Positions 16,224 through 24,966 are shown, counted from the stretch's first letter. The stretch: DNA of 64,000 nt from Brevibacillus reuszeri (GCF_001187725.1 NZ_LGIQ01000011.1:62001-126000), one strand, 5' to 3'. The notes: generated from the sequence alone by a model not told the origin. Translations and numbers: made by a program.

Positions 16224-17017
16224 CTGCTTCCCTCCTTGGACGACGATTTGCCGAGTCGCATCACTATTCCTGACAAAACAAACAGCAGGATAAAGTAGGT
16301 GACGACAATGGCACTAGTGAGATGTCCGCTCTCCGACATCCGGCGAATCAGGTAAATCTGCATCGTTTCGTAGTGTCCTCCGACTAACAGGTTGGCGAGC
16401 ACAAACTCACCAAACAGCGTGGAGAATGACAGCAGCGTCGAAACGATAATCCCAGTCAAAATGTTGGGAAAGATGACCTTCCAAAATGCCTGCATCCGGC
16501 TCGCACCCAATAGCTCTGCTGCCTCCACAAGCTTGATCGCATCGATGGTGCGCATGCTGTTGCGAATTCCCTGGTACATGTAAGGGAGCACGATAACAAA
16601 GTAGGCACCGATCAATATCCAAATACTTCCAGATAGTACAATCGGTCCAGACGAGTAGAGCTTGATCAATCCGACTGCAGCTACGACTCCAGGTATCGCA
16701 TAAGGCAGCATGACCAAGCCCTGGAGTGCCCGCTCCCAGCGTGAGAAGTACACCGTTACGATAAAAATTGTTGGCACCATCACCGTGACACTAATACAAA
16801 TCGCAAGAAAGCAAACCAACAGCGTGCGCTGCATCGCGTCTAAAAAGCGCGGATCGGTAAACAGCTCCTTGTACCACGAAAGCGTATATCCCTCTGGCAA
16901 AATCGTCCGATACCAGTCCGTCGAAATCGAATACAAGAACGTCGCGACCAATGGGATAAACAAGTAGATCATGACGATCGTGATCAGAGAAGCATGGAAC
17001 ACTTTGTTAGGCTTCAT
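16220..17017 (-). CDS. ABC transporter permease (second import operon, PotC-like)
   Basis: 265-residue inner-membrane permease with six predicted helices and the EAA loop VEAAELLGASRMQAFWKVIFP facing the ATPase. ATG 17017 follows GGAGGGAG and overlaps the stop of the other permease by four bases (ATGA). A longer reading starting upstream would overlap that gene further and lacks a ribosome site. Pairs with the permease at 17014-17835. Confidence 0.88.
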   Translation of the reverse strand: MKPNKVFHASLITIVMIYLFIPLVATFLYSISTDWYRTILPEGYTLSWYKELFTDPRFLDAMQRTLLVCFLAICISVTVMVPTIFIVTVYFSRWERALQGLVMLPYAIPGVVAAVGLIKLYSSGPIVLSGSIWILIGAYFVIVLPYMYQGIRNSMRTIDAIKLVEAAELLGASRMQAFWKVIFPNILTGIIVSTLLSFSTLFGEFVLANLLVGGHYETMQIYLIRRMSESGHLTSAIVVTYFILLFVLSGIVMRLGKSSSKEGSR

Positions 17018-17835
17018 CCGAGCTCCCTCCTGACACGTCGCATCATCCATTCATTGATCAGCATAGCTGTCACCATCGTGATCGCCAAAATGACGGCGAG
17101 TGCACCAGCGAGCTCCGGTCTGGCAGCGACGTCACCGGCGACGAGCGATCCGATTCGGATGGCAATCAGGTTGTAGTTGCCTCCGACCAGTGCATAGGCA
17201 GTCGCATAAGCTCCCATCGCATTGGCAAACAAAATACTGAACGTTCCTACGACCCCTGGCAGAATAACCGGAAGTCCAATATAGCGCCAAAACTGGACCG
17301 TGGATGCTCCGAGCAAGGCAGCTGATTCTCTCCATTGCTGATGAATTCCGTAATAAGTCGGATACAAGAGCAAAATCGCAAGCGGAATCTGAAAGTAGAC
17401 ATAAACACACACCAGTCCAAACCAGCTGAACAAGTCAATGGATGCCAGCGTCGTCCAGCCCAATTGCTTGAACAAGAGAGTAAACAATCCGTTGCTCCCC
17501 AAAATGATGATGTAGGCAAAAGCAAGCGGAACCCCCGAAAAGTTCGAGGTCATATTGGACAGCATCAACAGAAAATCGCGCGTGCGCTGGGAAAAGCGCG
17601 TAATCGAGTAAGCTGCAAACAGAGCAACCACAATTCCCACCGCACTCGCACACAACGAAATGAAAAAGCTGTTTGAAAGGCCAAGCAAATAATATTTGCT
17701 CGTCAGTGCCTTGGTGTATTGATCAAGGCCCCAGCCTACTCCGCCATCACCCCGGAAGCTTTCCAGAACCATGACGAGAAGTGGCAATAATTCAAAGCAA
17801 AGGACAAGAAAGGCAAACGGCAGCAAGGACAACAA
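17014..17835 (-). CDS. ABC transporter permease (second import operon, PotB-like)
   Basis: About 273 residues, six helices, EAA-type loop ESAALLGASTVQFWRYIGLPV. The start is uncertain. TTG 17835 is the only canonical start codon in frame, but the sequence upstream of it keeps coding a typical permease N-terminus (NIRKSHKWLLL). A CTG at 17865 lies five bases after a good GGAGGGG site, so the true start may be CTG 17865. The gene follows the hydrolase gene directly. Confidence 0.86.
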   Translation of the reverse strand: MLSLLPFAFLVLCFELLPLLVMVLESFRGDGGVGWGLDQYTKALTSKYYLLGLSNSFFISLCASAVGIVVALFAAYSITRFSQRTRDFLLMLSNMTSNFSGVPLAFAYIIILGSNGLFTLLFKQLGWTTLASIDLFSWFGLVCVYVYFQIPLAILLLYPTYYGIHQQWRESAALLGASTVQFWRYIGLPVILPGVVGTFSILFANAMGAYATAYALVGGNYNLIAIRIGSLVAGDVAARPELAGALAVILAITMVTAMLINEWMMRRVRRELG

Positions 17836-17884
17836 CAGCCACTTGTGGCTTTTTCGAATATTCAGGTGAACCCCTCCAATTCGT

Positions 17885-18709
17885 CTAGCCTTGAACGCCC
17901 GGGAACGAGTGCTTGATCATCGCTTCAGACGCTGGAATTCCGAGTAACTGGCAAATAAGCGGAGCTACCGACAATTGCGGTATAGCCTCATCGTATACAC
18001 CTGGAGTGAACGCAGAGCCAATGCCATACAGTGGCACATTGCGCTCATCATCTCCTGTTCCGCCGTGGTTGCCATCGGGATTCATGCCATGATCCGAGGT
18101 CACGATGATCTGGTAGCCCTCGTCTATCCAGACTGGCAAAAGCTGAGCCAAAATCGTATCTACGGCAATGACAGAGCCTCGGTATTGCTTGGAGTCAGAG
18201 CCAAACAAATGTCCCGCATTGTCGACACCCATCGAATGGATGTAGAGAAAATCAGGGTCTACCTTGCGTCGCAGCGACTCCCCATCGAGAAGCAGGTGGG
18301 AATCGGGGTAGCTGTCTTCAAAGTAGAAGCAGCCATGTTGAATCGCTTTCTCCTCGTCACTTTGGAAGCGATCCTCCACATAATGAAACGGTGCGCGATT
18401 GTACAGCTCGCTTACCCAGTAATAAGCTGCTGCTGCATTGCGGAGTCCGTGCTCCTTGGTCAAATGAAAGATGCTTTTTTGATGCGAAAGTCGAACGACT
18501 TGGTTCGATGTAATTCCATTCACAGAGCTAGGCGTGCCAGTTAACAAAACTTCATACAACGGGCGGGAGAGACTCGGCAGCTCGGATTTCACCAAGTACC
18601 GAGCTGCCTTGCCTGCTTCAACGAGATGATTGATAAATCCCATTTGGGTGATTGCTGCCTGATATTGCATGCCGTCTACAACGACCACGATTACCTTGTT
18701 CATTGCCAT
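17885..18709 (-). CDS. Alkaline-phosphatase-superfamily phosphodiesterase/phosphonate-hydrolase-like protein
   Basis: 274 residues of the NPP / phosphonoacetate-hydrolase branch. Metal and nucleophile motifs are KVIVVVVDGMQ, ELPSLSRPLYEVLLTG (Ser nucleophile region), HSMGVDNAGHLFG, VTSDHGMNPDGNHGG and DDERNVPLYGIG. There is no signal peptide, so it acts in the cytoplasm on an imported substrate. ATG 18709 follows GGAGGT. It is encoded between the binding protein and permease genes of the second importer. A phosphodiester or a phosphonate (monoester) would fit the family; the exact substrate cannot be read from the sequence. Confidence 0.85.
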   Translation of the reverse strand: MAMNKVIVVVVDGMQYQAAITQMGFINHLVEAGKAARYLVKSELPSLSRPLYEVLLTGTPSSVNGITSNQVVRLSHQKSIFHLTKEHGLRNAAAAYYWVSELYNRAPFHYVEDRFQSDEEKAIQHGCFYFEDSYPDSHLLLDGESLRRKVDPDFLYIHSMGVDNAGHLFGSDSKQYRGSVIAVDTILAQLLPVWIDEGYQIIVTSDHGMNPDGNHGGTGDDERNVPLYGIGSAFTPGVYDEAIPQLSVAPLICQLLGIPASEAMIKHSFPGVQG

Positions 18710-18725
18710 GCTGAGTACCTCCTCA

Positions 18726-19880
18726 TTATTTGGCATGGATCAGGACTTGCTCTTCCCACATTTGTGGAATTTTCTTGGCGGTTTCATCCCACGCCTTTTG
18801 ATCCTTGATCGGTTTTGCATCCTTGTATTGGTCAGCCGGAATCATTTTCTTTGCCACTTCTTCTGGCAGCTTTACACTTTCACGAATCGGACGAGCATAG
18901 CCTTTTGCCAAATTGATTTGACCAGCATCGCTTAAGATGTACTCGCGAGTCAGCATCGCTGCATGTGGGTGCGGTGCGTATTTGTTAATAATCGTGGCAT
19001 AACCGCTGACGACAGTACCGCCACTTGGAATGTTTACTTCAAAACGGGAGGCGTCGATCTGATCGCGATAAGACAATGCGTTAAAGTCCCACAGCATCGC
19101 TACAGTGACTTCCCCTTTTTCAATCGTCGCCAGGTTCATTTCTCCCAGGGAGAGACGGCCTTGCTTGGCGAGGTCAGCGAAAAAGTCGATACCTGGCTGG
19201 ATGTTGGTTTCATCTCCACCGTGCGCCAGAGCAGCAGCCAAAACAGTCATCTGCGATTGCGCTGCTTTCGTTACATCCCCGATCGCTACTTTATAGTCGC
19301 CATTTTTGATATCGTCCCACGATTTTGGCGGGTTTTTCACCAGCTGCTTGTTAGCCATGACAGAGATAGCTCCCTGGTAGCCTACGATCCAGTGTCCATC
19401 CTTGTCCTTTGCCCATTCAGGAATCTCGTCCCAATAAGAGGTTTTATATGGCTGTGTTACTCCTTTTTCAACGGCAATCGGTCCAAAGGAGATTCCGACG
19501 TCACCAATATCCGCTGTCGGATTATTTTTCTCAGCTTCAAATTTGGCAATTTCCTCGGAGCTGCTCATGTCTGTATCCGTATGCTTCAACCCGTATTTCG
19601 TCCCCAAATCCTTCCATGTATCCAGCCAGTTTGCCCAGGAATCAGGCATCCCTACGCTGACGACAGATCCTTCTTCTTTTGCTTTTGCCTCGATGTCTGT
19701 CAAAGTCAGTTGGGGAGCAGGAGTAGAAGGAGTTGCTTGTTGATTATTCGTTTCCTGTGGTTTTTCGCTGCCTGTTCCTGTTGGATTGCCTGAACATCCT
19801 GCCATCACACTTGCTACGAGCAATACTCCTGTAGTTGCTGCAAATAATGAGCGTTTTTCTAACCATTTCTTTTTGTTCAC
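18726..19880 (-). CDS. ABC transporter substrate-binding lipoprotein (second import operon)
   Basis: 384 residues. GTG 19880 is chosen: GGGAGGTG lies 7 bases upstream, and the protein then begins with a charged segment, a hydrophobic helix and the lipobox VMAGC. A Gly/Thr/Pro/Gln-rich linker leads to a group-1-type binding fold (EEGSVVSVGMPDSWANW, PTADIGDVGISFGP, MLWDFNALSYRDQ, YATIINKYAPHPHAAM). It resembles Fe(III)/spermidine/phosphonate-type binding proteins. The ligand is unknown; the neighbouring hydrolases suggest an organophosphorus compound. Confidence 0.87.
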   Translation of the reverse strand: MNKKKWLEKRSLFAATTGVLLVASVMAGCSGNPTGTGSEKPQETNNQQATPSTPAPQLTLTDIEAKAKEEGSVVSVGMPDSWANWLDTWKDLGTKYGLKHTDTDMSSSEEIAKFEAEKNNPTADIGDVGISFGPIAVEKGVTQPYKTSYWDEIPEWAKDKDGHWIVGYQGAISVMANKQLVKNPPKSWDDIKNGDYKVAIGDVTKAAQSQMTVLAAALAHGGDETNIQPGIDFFADLAKQGRLSLGEMNLATIEKGEVTVAMLWDFNALSYRDQIDASRFEVNIPSGGTVVSGYATIINKYAPHPHAAMLTREYILSDAGQINLAKGYARPIRESVKLPEEVAKKMIPADQYKDAKPIKDQKAWDETAKKIPQMWEEQVLIHAK

Positions 19881-19971
19881 GCTGAGCACCTCCCAAGGAT
19901 TTGTGGTTTTTTCTTTCCTAAATCGATGTTTCCTCTCCACTTCTTGTTGTTTGTTGACCGTTGTTACTTTT

Positions 19972-20001
19972 ATTATATTTTGCGAAAACATAGGCATACA
20001 A
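19972..20001 (-). promoter_or_regulatory. Promoter of the second import operon
   Basis: Minus strand: -35 TTGTAT (19996-20001), an 18-base spacer and -10 TATAAT (19972-19977), about 92 bases before the GTG start of the binding protein. Confidence 0.6.
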
Positions 20002-20007
20002 CTATTT

Positions 20008-20022
20008 TTGTTTAAACATTTC
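20008..20022. promoter_or_regulatory. Palindromic element shared with the AEP operon promoter
   Basis: TTGTTTAAACATTTC, containing the perfect palindrome TGTTTAAACA. The AEP import promoter has TTGTCTAAACATTTC at 11407-11421 (14 of 15 identical). Here it lies just upstream of the -35; there it overlaps the -35. A common regulator of both operons is a reasonable inference, for example one of the two DeoR proteins. Confidence 0.45.
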
Positions 20023-20083
20023 GTTAATGAATTGTGAAGGTAGAGGTGGGAAGAAAGACCTTGAGTCAGGGCTTATTGTGGAG

Positions 20084-20292
20084 GAGAGGAAACTGGAGAA
20101 AACGCTCCAGATTCTTGGGGCGCCTGCATGGAGGTATCACTGTCCGGCTTCATGAAAAAAGGGAAACCGCGTCCAAAAGTAGTAGTTTCGTGAAGTTTCT
20201 CATGGGTGGACGCCAAACATCGTATTTCCCTTTTGCCATTACACCTCGGTTGGCGCCCCAAAGATCTTCGCTTTTTTCTCCAGTTTCCTCTC
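20084..20292. repeat. Long imperfect inverted repeat, possible structured RNA
   Basis: Arms 20084-20124 and 20252-20292 (41 bases each) pair at about 33 positions, with outer GAGAGGAAACTGGAGAAAA and inner TTGGGGCGCC blocks. Inside the loop, AAAAGGGAAA and GCGTCCA blocks also pair with their complements, so most of the 209 bases can fold on itself. Outside, AAAGAC near 20055 can pair with GTCTTTTTT ending at 20323, giving a T-run on the plus strand. No convincing gene lies between 19881 and 20530: the short frames there mirror each other because of the palindrome. A possible plus-strand promoter is TTGCGA-17-TATTTT (19980-20008). It may be a MITE-like element or an intrinsically terminated RNA. 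Confidence 0.6.
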
Positions 20293-20414
20293 ACCTGCTT
20301 TGGGCGGTCGGTCTGTCTTTTTTAAGGGATGACATGCGAAAAACAAAGATCAATAAACAAAAGTACAGAAAAATGCTGTTTCTTCCATTACGGAAACAAC
20401 CCTTTCCTACAAAA

Positions 20415-20446
20415 CAAAAAAACCGAAGTCCCTTTTATGGACTCCA
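20415..20446 (-). terminator. Intrinsic terminator of the VOC gene
   Basis: On the minus strand GGAGTCC-ATAAAA-GGGACTT followed by CGGTTTTTTT, about 85 bases after the VOC stop codon. Confidence 0.65.
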
Positions 20447-20530
20447 GCCCTATCACGATTTTGCCGCTTTTATTTCCTCGACGGCTGCCATTCCCACACG
20501 AGACGAACAATGTCGTCACGCTCACCGCCC

Positions 20531-21172
20531 TTAGAAGACGATTCGATAGGGAAGCTGCTCTTTTACAAACTCAATCACCCTGCCAGTTGCGGAAGCCAGC
20601 TCTACATCGATCGGATGGAGAGAGGCTCGCCGATCCGTTGGATACCAGGGGCGTCGTTCTTTCACCAGCACTAGCACGCCTTCTTGATCGCCGTAAAAAC
20701 GGAAGCTGGCTGACTCGGGTGAGAATTCATTTTCAATCATAGACAGACGCTCAGCAAACGCAGGTACCTCCAGAACAGGCATTCCAATCTCCTGAACGCA
20801 CAGCCAAGTTGCTGCTGGATGGGTAGGAAACGCAAGAATCTCCAAAATATTCTGATCCGGATCTTCGAAATACAGCTGCTTTCCTTTCCACGTAACAGAG
20901 CGCATGATCTCTTCGCCGTCCTTGCTCGGCAGGATCGTTGCATGCTGCTTGATCACCCCGGCATACTCGTTAAAGACCGATTCCGCAATACCCAGTGCAA
21001 AGTGATAAAAAGGCTTTTTGCTCGATTGCTCAAAGGTAAGCAGCGTCCTCCCGACTACAACGGTAAAAGAGTGCTGTGTACACTCTCGTAGAGGCATGTT
21101 GAGGACATTCTGATAAAACGAGGTCATTTCTTCCAGCACGCTCGTTTGAAGTGTTACTTTTGCGAAGTTCAC
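20531..21172 (-). CDS. VOC-superfamily (glyoxalase/dioxygenase-like) protein
   Basis: 213 residues, one VOC module in the first 125 residues (FAKVTLQTSVLEEMTSFYQNVLNMPL, YHFALGI, YFEDPDQNILEIL) and a second, degenerate half (TWLCVQEIGMPVLEVP...) in the rest. Metal ligands are suggested by His and Glu in these segments, but the reaction is unknown. GTG 21172 is chosen because AAGGAAG lies 8 bases upstream; earlier in-frame codons have no ribosome site. It stands alone on the minus strand. Confidence 0.8.
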   Translation of the reverse strand: MNFAKVTLQTSVLEEMTSFYQNVLNMPLRECTQHSFTVVVGRTLLTFEQSSKKPFYHFALGIAESVFNEYAGVIKQHATILPSKDGEEIMRSVTWKGKQLYFEDPDQNILEILAFPTHPAATWLCVQEIGMPVLEVPAFAERLSMIENEFSPESASFRFYGDQEGVLVLVKERRPWYPTDRRASLHPIDVELASATGRVIEFVKEQLPYRIVF

Positions 21173-21361
21173 ATCATTCACTTCCTTTTTACAGAGAATA
21201 GAAACCCAAATAATTCCAACTTCATCATCCATTAGCGGAATGAAAAAAGCAAGCCATCCCGCGAGACAACTTGCACCTATACGTCACCAATCAGATGTAC
21301 ATCCAGAAGCTGGGAACCACCTCTGAGTTACCCTCGGAACATAAGTGGCCACAGTCACTCC

Positions 21362-22054
21362 TCAAGCGCTTTTCGAAATCGCAAACTTCTTGCGGTAGTA
21401 TCGGGAAAAACCAACAATCACAGGCACAAGCACGATCGTCGGAATAAACCAGACAAGCGGATGAACCGAGCTGATACTGAGCAGACGCGGGGCACCAAAG
21501 ACGGTAAACGCTGTAATCGTAGCAATACAGCATCCAAGCATGCCGCCCATATGTTCAAACCACCAGTGCATCCTGGCTTTAGGGGCGCGCAGCCAATAAA
21601 TCAGCTGACTTGCTCCCAGGAAAATCCCCACGAGCGGAAACCACGTGAGCAAAGGAAAGTGAATCACAGCTCCGTAAATCGAGATAGCCGCTCCCGAGCC
21701 GACCAGCAGGGCAGGAAACATCACGTCAACAATCTGGCGATGGGCTGCCTTTCGATTTTTGAACCGCAGCACCCGGACTCCATACCACGCCGTCGCTGAG
21801 CTTAGGATAGAAATGAAAATCAAAAACCAGGCAAAGGCTACAGACTCCACTGTTTTATCGGGATCAAAGCCAATGCGCCAGATTCCCATAATGAGCGCAG
21901 AGACGGCTACAGCGCCCATCGCAACAACATACACCCAGCCCGAGCGTAGATGCGCTTTTCCACCTTTTTTCGTGACGATCGGAATCCAAAACACAAGCAA
22001 AGCCGTAAATCCCGCAATAATATGCACAAGCTTGAAGAGTGAAAAAAAGAACAT
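21362..22054 (-). CDS. Multi-pass membrane protein, DUF2306-like
   Basis: 230 residues with about seven membrane helices and conserved-looking HIIAGFTALLVFWIPIVTKKGGKAHLRSG and EHMGGMLGCCIATITAF segments, seen in a family of uncharacterised membrane proteins with paired His residues. ATG 22054 follows GGAAGG. It lies 19 bases after the TetR gene, so it is probably the effector gene of that regulator. Role unknown. Confidence 0.78.
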   Translation of the reverse strand: MFFFSLFKLVHIIAGFTALLVFWIPIVTKKGGKAHLRSGWVYVVAMGAVAVSALIMGIWRIGFDPDKTVESVAFAWFLIFISILSSATAWYGVRVLRFKNRKAAHRQIVDVMFPALLVGSGAAISIYGAVIHFPLLTWFPLVGIFLGASQLIYWLRAPKARMHWWFEHMGGMLGCCIATITAFTVFGAPRLLSISSVHPLVWFIPTIVLVPVIVGFSRYYRKKFAISKSA

Positions 22055-22073
22055 GTCTCGACCCTTCCTCTCC

Positions 22074-22664
22074 TCATCCTTTGGATAGGATTTCAAACAT
22101 CATCTTGTACACTTCCCCAGCTGAAAGCTGCGTGGAATCTGGAGCGATCTGCGTATTCATGCGAATTCCGTATGTGATGACTGAAAACAACCGCGCTGTT
22201 TTTTCTGCATCCAGACTCGCCGGGATCACTCCTCCTTTTTGTCCTACTTCAATCCATTCCTTGGACGCTTGAATACTCGCTTCATGCAACCTGGCCAGCA
22301 TAGCGCCAATAATCGGATCTTCACGCTTGCTCAGCAAATAAATCAAAATGAGATTGGTTACATCTCGTGAATCATGAATATGACGCAACCCATTGGAAAT
22401 TGCCTCTAATCCGGATGACAGCTCTTGACCACCAGCTTGCACGCTCTGGTAAAATTGCTGGCCGATTGTCTCAAACCGCTTTTGCAGCAAAAGTCCCATC
22501 AGCTCATCTTTGCTTTTTACATAATGGTAAATGGCTCCCTTGGACAAACCGGAACGCTTCATAATATCTTGCAGGGTCGTTTGCTGACATCCCTTTTCCA
22601 AAATGAGCTCCTCTGTTGAAGTAAGGAGCAGTTGAAAGCTGGGATTTTGGTGAATAGTTTGCAT
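22074..22664 (-). CDS. TetR-family transcriptional regulator
   Basis: 196 residues. The N-terminal helix-turn-helix (about 8-55) reads ILEKGCQQTTLQDIMKRSGL then SKGAIYHYVKSKDELM; the rest is a helical ligand domain. A strong promoter with an internal palindrome at 22706-22734 lies upstream and is probably its own operator. Co-transcribed with the membrane protein at 21362-22054, suggesting control of an efflux or envelope function. Confidence 0.92.
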   Translation of the reverse strand: MQTIHQNPSFQLLLTSTEELILEKGCQQTTLQDIMKRSGLSKGAIYHYVKSKDELMGLLLQKRFETIGQQFYQSVQAGGQELSSGLEAISNGLRHIHDSRDVTNLILIYLLSKREDPIIGAMLARLHEASIQASKEWIEVGQKGGVIPASLDAEKTARLFSVITYGIRMNTQIAPDSTQLSAGEVYKMMFEILSKG

Positions 22665-22705
22665 AGTCTCCTCCTAAAAAGAGCTGGAATTTAATCTTAT
22701 TATCC

Positions 22706-22734
22706 ACTATACAAACCGACAGTCGGTATGTCAA
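22706..22734 (-). promoter_or_regulatory. TetR-gene promoter with embedded operator
   Basis: Minus strand TTGACA (22729-22734), a 17-base spacer and TATAGT (22706-22711). The spacer contains the palindrome ACCGACAGTCGGT (22715-22727), the classic position and form of a QacR/TetR-type autorepressor site. Confidence 0.82.
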
Positions 22735-22788
22735 GGAGTAAAGAAAGAGCGGAGCTGGTCCGCATTCACTCCCCCTCCGCCCGGTTCA

Positions 22789-23301
22789 TCAGCTCAATAT
22801 CTTGTAATAAATAACTGTGGCATCCAGGCCCCCATCGGCAGATGTTACGTATTGCGGAATTCGCCCAGCTTCCTGATAGCCCATCGATAGATACAACTGA
22901 TTGGAATGGTCTCCCTCACGCGTATCCAAAATGAGCAGGCTGCGGTTTTCCACCCGCGCTCGTGCTTCTGTCATCAGAAGCAGCGCACGTCCGATACCTT
23001 GACGACCAGCAGTAGGATGAACCATCAGCTTGGCTATCTCTGCCCGATGCAAGCTGTTTGGCTTGGTAGCCAGATGCAGCTGGATTGTACCTACGATGAC
23101 GCCATCACGCTCGGCGACCCACATTTTCACATGCTTGCCCAAGACATCAGACCAGTACGCCCGTGCCTCCACGTATGACAAGTGCGGAAGAAAGCCGATA
23201 GATGCTCCTTCGCCTACCACATCCACCAGAAGCTGCGAGAGCTGATTCAGATCATCTGCTGTAAACTGTGTTACCTCACGATAAAAGAAAGCAGTCGCCA
23301 T
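22789..23301 (-). CDS. GNAT-family N-acetyltransferase
   Basis: 170 residues, a single GNAT domain with the acetyl-CoA loop VHPTAGRQGIGRALL and the C-terminal LYLSMGYQEAGRIPQY. ATG 23301 has GAGGGG upstream. Substrate unknown; single-gene unit. Confidence 0.88.
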   Translation of the reverse strand: MATAFFYREVTQFTADDLNQLSQLLVDVVGEGASIGFLPHLSYVEARAYWSDVLGKHVKMWVAERDGVIVGTIQLHLATKPNSLHRAEIAKLMVHPTAGRQGIGRALLLMTEARARVENRSLLILDTREGDHSNQLYLSMGYQEAGRIPQYVTSADGGLDATVIYYKILS

Positions 23302-23448
23302 GGTGCCATTCCCCTCTCCTGTTCACAGTACGATTTTTCTTGCTCTATTTTCCACTATAAAGGAAGAGGCGAAAAAACACATCATTTTTATGTCAGTTTT
23401 CATTACATTGTATGTAATATTTTATCTTTTTCTGTCGTCATCTATTTT

Positions 23449-23841
23449 TTAAGGACGATATCCGTACATGCCGAAAATAATGACCATGCAGAGATACACG
23501 ACACCAGCGGGCAAAACGGTAAGTGCGATCCAGAATTTCCGCTTGATTCCCTCTGCCTTTTTGAACCATTGATAATAGTTAATCAGCAGAATCATAAGGA
23601 AAGGCACAAAATAAAAGCCAAGCATAAACCACACCCACTCAGAATTGGTATCCCAATATTGATCAGGTACAGGCAATTCGTGATAATCCCGATAAATTTC
23701 TTCTTTGCGTGAAATGAAAATATAGGAAAGTACAAGATAATAACAAATTACGACGGCTTTTTGCCATAATTTGACCCCAGACGTGATCAAAGTAATCATA
23801 AAAATAATGCCCAAGACAAACCATAAAGCCATATACTCCAT
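23449..23841 (-). CDS. Small integral membrane protein, function unknown
   Basis: 130 residues with four predicted membrane segments (about 4-22, 28-46, 70-90, 102-122) separated by a hydrophilic loop with YRDYHELPVPDQYWDT. No family recognised. ATG 23841 follows GGGGGGAT. The 147 bases between this gene and the GNAT upstream of it are AT-rich without clear features. Confidence 0.62.
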   Translation of the reverse strand: MEYMALWFVLGIIFMITLITSGVKLWQKAVVICYYLVLSYIFISRKEEIYRDYHELPVPDQYWDTNSEWVWFMLGFYFVPFLMILLINYYQWFKKAEGIKRKFWIALTVLPAGVVYLCMVIIFGMYGYRP

Positions 23842-23994
23842 CACGATCCCCCCTAGAAGGGATTATATTTTTTTGTCTCGCACACCATAAGTACCAATTT
23901 TTTCTGGTACCTCCCTTACCTGATTGCAAGAGTCGACAAAATTTGGAATACTGCTATAATAGACTTGAGAATTACAGCTCGCTCATTTTAGGAG

Positions 23995-24963
23995 ATGGTT
24001 ACGATTACATATGCTCTATCTTTTTTGCTGTCGTTTTGCATTGTTCTCGTGTTGATCCCGCCACTTGGCAAGCTGGCATTTCGACTTGATTTTGTGGACA
24101 AGCCTCGAAAAGACGTGGAACGAAAAATACACCGGGAGCCAATCCCGCTGACTGCGAGTTATGCCATTTTCATCGGGTTTGCAGCGTCGTTCTTGCTTTT
24201 TTCCAAAGAATCGCCTGAACAGACCGTTGCTGTTTTGACAGGTTCTCTGCTCCTGCTCATTATTGGCACGATCGATGACTGGTACAAAACACAGGGCAAG
24301 GATTTTTCCGCTCTGCCCAAGCTGATTGTCCACATCACCGCTGCGATTATCGTCTATCTGTCCGGGATTACTTTTTCCGGCTTTTACAATCCACTGAGCG
24401 GAGAGTACATTCTGCTTCCGGTATGGTTGCAATTTATCCTGACCATCCTGTGGATCTTCGGGGTCACTACCGTCATCAATTTCTCTGATGGAATGGACGG
24501 TTTGGCTGGAGGACTGTCGGCTATCTCAGCAGGCACGCTGTTTGTCGTCGCTCTCGCCAAAGGACAAAGCACCTCGGCAATCATGGCGATCAGCCTGATC
24601 GGTGTAGCCCTTGCCTATTTACGCTATAACAAGCCGCCTGCCAAGATTTTTATGGGGGATGCAGGAGCGACCTTCCTTGGCTTTATCCTCGCAGTCATTG
24701 CGCTGGACGGGGCATTCAAGCAAGCGACCGTGCTATCCTTGTTCATCCCGATTCTGGCCCTCGGCGTACCAATCTTCGACAACCTGTTTGTCGTAACAAA
24801 ACGCGCCATGCAAGGAAAACCGATCTATCAAGCCGATGCCAGCCAGGTTCATTACCGCCTGCTGCGGATGGGACTCAACCAAAAGCAGGTCGTTGCGTTT
24901 CTCTGTTTGATCAGTGTCTGCTTCAGTCTGACATCCATTATCCTGCTGTTGCTTGGTGTATAA
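23995..24963 (+). CDS. tagO: Undecaprenyl-phosphate GlcNAc-1-phosphate transferase (TagO/WecA family)
   Basis: Membrane enzyme that transfers GlcNAc-1-phosphate from UDP-GlcNAc to undecaprenyl phosphate, the first step of wall teichoic acid or related glycopolymers. 322 residues, about ten helices. Family motifs: IGTIDDWYK (Asp pair), NFSDGMDGLAGGLSA, KIFMGDAGATFLGF and the cytoplasmic ADASQVHYRLLRMGL histidine loop. A terminator follows directly. Alternatives are other MraY-like transferases, but the HR-type loop and length favour TagO. Confidence 0.9.
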   Translation: MVTITYALSFLLSFCIVLVLIPPLGKLAFRLDFVDKPRKDVERKIHREPIPLTASYAIFIGFAASFLLFSKESPEQTVAVLTGSLLLLIIGTIDDWYKTQGKDFSALPKLIVHITAAIIVYLSGITFSGFYNPLSGEYILLPVWLQFILTILWIFGVTTVINFSDGMDGLAGGLSAISAGTLFVVALAKGQSTSAIMAISLIGVALAYLRYNKPPAKIFMGDAGATFLGFILAVIALDGAFKQATVLSLFIPILALGVPIFDNLFVVTKRAMQGKPIYQADASQVHYRLLRMGLNQKQVVAFLCLISVCFSLTSIILLLLGV

Positions 24964-24966
24964 CAC

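Noticed and set aside
20053..20323. SRP RNA or 6S RNA
   Set aside because: Length and hairpin form were suggestive, but the conserved SRP GGAAG-tetraloop region and recognisable 6S segments are absent.
20034..20534. A possible 166-residue gene on the plus strand
   Set aside because: It runs through the long inverted repeat, mirrors a frame on the other strand, and has no convincing ribosome site or recognisable domain.
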